A stretch of 64,000 bases of DNA from Pyrrhosoma nymphula (Eukaryota; Arthropoda; Insecta; Odonata; Coenagrionidae). The stretch covers positions 21,052,596-21,116,595 of the forward strand of contig OY754330.1 of the NCBI GenBank assembly GCA_963573305.1, written 5' to 3'. The stretch's first letter is position 1, and every line of letters begins with the position of its first letter. Below the pieces are notes generated by a model. It saw only the letters and a program-made list of their open reading frames with translations, searched no databases and was not told the origin of the DNA. Of the stretch, positions 60,430 to 64,000 are shown in pieces. Made by a program: the position numbers and the translations under genes.

Positions 60430-61130
60430 CATCTGAATCGACGGGTAAGTCTGAAAAGGAACGAACGGGCGGAGGCAAGAGGCGCGGGAGTCTGAGCCGG
60501 AGGCTGCGAGGGGCCGAATCAGGGGACGAATGGAATAATGGCTGAAAGCGTTGAGTGAAACCGAGAGCCTGAAAGATTAATTCCCGAGGAGGACGGAGAG
60601 CGGCGGCAAAGGTGGAAATAAGAGAGAGCGGCGAATGGAGAAGAGGAGGGAGTTGAGGAGACAGGAGAGAGTGAGGGAATTAGACGCCGTAGAAACGGAG
60701 ACAAGGGCGGCGCGGCGGAGGAACTCTGAAAACCTTCCGAAAGGCGTGACATCCGGGATTGTCAGGGGTGTTGATTCTCTCGCGTAAATATATAAAGGGC
60801 GGCCCTCGGAGAGAGACACCGGGATAAAGTTTACGAGAAACGGAAAGGAAGAAAGGGAGGGAGGAGGATAGGGGGAGGAGGAAAGGGAAGGAGAGAAGAG
60901 GGAATGACGCGGTTTTAAAGGCGAGGCAAACAAGAGGGCCGAGAGAACAAAACACTGGCGCGGAAGCGAAGGGAAGAGAGAGGAGAGAAAGGAGACTCGA
61001 GTGAATGAAGGGACAAAGAGACAGAAGGGGATGTGGAGATGTGGAGCGAAGGGTAGGGAGGAGGAGGAAATGGAAGTGAATACGAGGCGGGGAAAGCAAT
61101 CGGGATGACGAGAAGCTGATAGGTGGAAAT
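60430..61130. other. Purine-biased GC-rich island
   Basis: About 700 bp of GA-rich plus strand (GGCGGAGGCAAGAGGCGCGG, GGAAGAAAGGGAGGGAGGAG, GAAGGGAAGAGAGAGGAGAG) with scattered CpG. Minus-strand frames of 77-155 codons are Ser/Pro/Leu/Phe shadows. Confidence 0.65.
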
Positions 61131-62089
61131 GTAGAGGGCGAGATCAATGCCCAAAACTTCGATTAGGGAGGGATTAAAATTTACCACTCCCTCCTACAGC
61201 GTTCATTTAATCACCTACCGCCATAACTATAGATAGATACTTATACTTCCCCATAAAAAAGGCGTTGGATTGGAAACTATACGTTTATGAAGTAAATTAG
61301 CAATCGATCGAGGTACGTTCTCTCACCGTATCAAACTTTTTATGATAGTAGGTATAAACCAAGTAAATCTACAACTAATCGAATGAGACTATGAATAGTA
61401 GAATGAAGAAGAATGGAGAAGTGAATATATGGGTGCTGGAGTATGATTTAAGAATTGATTGTTACATTAACTTAAAATAAAAAGACGGGAAAAATATTTT
61501 ACGGATAAGAACATGCTAATTGAATCACTAATAGGGCCACTGACAAAGATTGTGGTCATAAATAGACAAAGATTACGACAGAGACAATTACTTAGCGACC
61601 CATTTAACATTGAGTAGCACATGGTTTGAGTGAAATCAGAATTCACCAAAACCAACCACGTTCATTGGAGATAGCAAAGTTGTTAGGGATTTGATGCTCA
61701 AAATTAGGAATATAGCCATAGAAGTGTGAACATTGGTGAAGACATTTAAGGATATTCTTGGAATTTCAAGCGGCATAATCTTCATGACAATTTTACGAGG
61801 ACGTAGAGGACGAAAACCTTGATAGAAGTAGATAAAAATAGAATCATTAATTCTTGAGTAATCCCATGCCTCTGAGACTTTCAGGAGAAAGAATTTGAGA
61901 CATAGAGCAAGGTACACACAAACCGATAATATAAAGATTATTAAATGCACTCGCATTTGCGTCATACATCGAAGTTCGTTTCTGAGTTCCAATTTTCTGG
62001 GAAAATGTGTCCCTTTAAGGGAACCGGTAACGAGGTCTTCTACTGCACGTTGTTTTTTCTGTGGTGAAGTGTTACGATTTGACGACGCC
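61131..62089. other. Anonymous AT-rich DNA
   Basis: No recognisable gene. The 347-codon minus-strand frame that ends here (61636) starts inside the low-complexity minisatellite. Confidence 0.5.
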
Positions 62090-62199
62090 TGGGAGAAAGA
62101 AAAGGTGGGAAGTGAGGGGAATATCACGGGCGTCGATGATAAGCAAGGAAAAGTGAAAGTGAAGAAGTGTGAAGGGAGCGAATGGAGGAGGGAGGGTAA

Positions 62200-62497
62200 A
62201 AGAGAGGGAGGGAGGGAGAGAGGGTGGGATGGTGGGAGGGTTGAAAGGAGGGTGGAAGGATAGGATGGATTGGGAGGAGGAAGGAAGGGCGGGAGGGTGG
62301 GAGGGTGGGAGGATGGGAGGGTGCGAGGATGGGAGGGTGGGAGGATGGGAGGGTGGGAGGGTGGGAGGGTGTGAGGATGGGAGGGTGGGAGGATGGGTGG
62401 ATAGAGGGTGTGAGGATGGGAGTGTAAGAGGATGGGAGGGTGGGAGAATGGGAGGGTGGGAGGATTAGAGGGTGAGAAAGGATGGGAGGGTGGTTGG
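62200..62497. repeat. G-rich 8-bp minisatellite (GGGAGGRT)n
   Basis: From about 62289 the plus strand is made of 8-bp units GGGAGGGT, GGGAGGAT and GTGAGGAT variants, over 25 of them, preceded by looser GGGAGGGAGGGAGAGAGGGT repeats. Regular GGG runs give a high potential for G-quadruplex on the plus strand. Frames through it encode artificial Pro/His/Ser/Leu or Gly/Arg repeats. Confidence 0.92.
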
Positions 62498-64000
62498 CGG
62501 AAGAGGTCGACGTTTCGATTTGCACGATGGAGTAAGTAGTCGCACGTTGTATTGAGTGAGTGTGCTCTAACGTCACAGAGTGTGTACGTGTGTGCACGGG
62601 ATATGAAGACTTTTTGAATGGTGCACGTGACGTCATTTCTCGTTTTGGAGTCCGAGAAACCCGAACTTTGTGGTGGCAAACCAACGTCCTTTATTCTCTC
62701 TACGCTGCTCGAATCTCCTCCCCCTGCCCTACCCCACCCATCTCTTCCCCTTCCATTAGCAGCGCCACCCCGCTAGAAATTAGCGAAATGAAAGGAAGAG
62801 GAAGAGGGGAAGGGTGTGGTGTTGGTTTGTCGAAGTGAAAGGAGTCGAGGGAGATAAAAAAGGTGCGGGCCGCATGCATGCGTGCAGATGAAGCCGCGCC
62901 TCATTCCTCTGCTTCCCATTGAGTCGCGGAGGGAAACGCCTCGCAAACTATACTCATGAATAGGGATACAGGGAGGCTATTCATCGGACTTATTGACCTC
63001 ATTTAGAAAACTTGAGATTCTATTGCATTAAGAAAGAAATTGTTAGCTTCGAATAAGAAATTCCTAGACGATGCTTCAGGAGATTTCAATATTTCACAAT
63101 ATTTAAAAAAAAATAAATACGCAGAAAGGCGAAAATTTTACTAGTAACTTACACTTAGGAAGAGGACTAAACTAAACTGAATGCTATCTGAGAGGAAATA
63201 AATTATTTCACGATTCCACGGGCCATTTAAAGGAAACTTATGCGAAGAATTTAACATTCACAAAAAGTGGTCATAAGAGGAACATAAATTCCGAAAATTT
63301 GCCACTAAAAACCTATGTATAGGGCTATTATGTATGCTATTTCTTTGCTGCAAGTGGTAGCATATTTTCGAATTATCGGAACTGCAATACCTACATATAA
63401 CAATATAATATTTTTCAATTACACATCCACTATTCAGATGATCATTAATACCTTTGTGTCCGTACAAGATAAGGGGAAAAAACGGAGGGGAGGTACAAGG
63501 ACGCAACAGAAAACGCCTTCCCTGAGGAATACACGGGAGTTACATAGTCAACTGTCCAAAATATTTCAAGATTGGAATTGCGTGAAGACGGGAAGGAATA
63601 ACAAAGATGAGTGTACAACGATCGAAGTTCGTTATAGGGCAGGAAAAAGAGTTTGAAAAAAAGTCAGTAAGAATTGACCTTTCTAGATCGTAACTTCCCC
63701 GGCTTCTCGAATACTTCAGAGAGCACCAAGTGGAGCGAAGGCACTTTTTCTCTTTTTCCTTGCAATCCTATATATGTGGCACCAACCTAAAGCCTCCGTC
63801 AAAAGAAACAACTTGCAGAATCACGTCCCAAATGCCCCTCATGGGTGCAATTAAGTTTGGTTCCGCAACAAGACAAACGCGCAATGCCCACAGAAAAGAA
63901 GAAGAGAGGCAGAAAAGCCTCGAGTGTCCCGGCGAGCAAGGCGGTTTCGAAATGCAACCAACCGATAAGAGCATTTACACAGCTACCTTTTTGTTGGGAT
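62498..64000. other. Anonymous DNA
   Basis: A GC-richer, partly purine-rich patch at 62690-62950 (with CGCATGCATGCGTGC at 62871) is followed by AT-rich DNA to the end. The 113-codon plus frame (63315-63656) has no recognisable domain. Confidence 0.5.

Noticed and set aside
61636..62679. The longest open frame in the window (347 codons, minus strand)
   Set aside because: Its first half is a His/Pro/Ser/Leu repeat translated from the 8-bp minisatellite and the remainder has no domain; length comes from the repeat having no stops.

Overview
This window looks like intergenic DNA from an arthropod nuclear genome, probably an insect. It has no compact gene order, operons, rRNA or convincing tRNA genes. 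It does have AT-rich background, dead non-LTR retrotransposon tails, tRNA-derived SINEs, miniature inverted-repeat elements and microsatellites. The conserved LINE 3' end (a CA/AC-rich block, a TTGAGG..GC.TGC.GGGTA block, then TGTAGA repeats) and the RT C-terminal types are, from general knowledge, common in arthropod genomes. The species cannot be fixed from the sequence alone. No complete host protein-coding gene could be recognised on either strand, and most long open frames lie in low-complexity purine/pyrimidine tracts.

Layout. 1-3.6 kb: a GC-rich purine island (about 0.5-1.25 kb), then anonymous AT-rich DNA. 3.6-4.0 kb: a tRNA-derived SINE. 6.2-8.2 kb: two purine islands. 8.25-8.83 kb: four TA-repeat tracts, two of them flanking a hairpin. 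11.5-12.2 kb: a dead CR1/Jockey-type LINE tail followed by a nested palindromic foldback element. 12.4-16.1 kb: purine islands. 18.2-18.6 kb: a 97-bp tandem repeat and a hairpin element. 20-30 kb: four fragments of a second LINE type (RTE-like reverse-transcriptase C-terminus) at 20.2 (minus), 23.8, 25.3 and 29.5 kb (plus). 34.6-34.9 kb: a second foldback element. 37.3-37.8 kb: a 552-bp PIF/Harbinger-like element with 26-bp terminal repeats, a TAA duplication and a possible Myb/SANT remnant. 44.4-45.2 kb: a second SINE copy split by a LINE 3' end. 49.4-49.5 kb: a third foldback element. 57.3-57.8 kb: the C-terminal end of a hAT transposase-like frame, split by a 146-bp hAT MITE with a perfect 8-bp target duplication. 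58.6-59.4 kb: the best-preserved LINE tail, then a perfect hairpin. 62.2-62.5 kb: a G-rich 8-bp minisatellite.

The most striking large-scale property is about twenty GC-rich, strand-asymmetric purine/pyrimidine islands of 150-800 bp spaced every few kilobases. Most have purines on the given strand; the bias flips between about 37 and 40 kb. The most informative local structures are nested insertions: MITE into hAT sequence, and LINE into SINE. There is also a set of foldback elements that share a CGACCGGTTTC core. No set of genes works together here; the window is a record of mobile-element activity in non-coding DNA.
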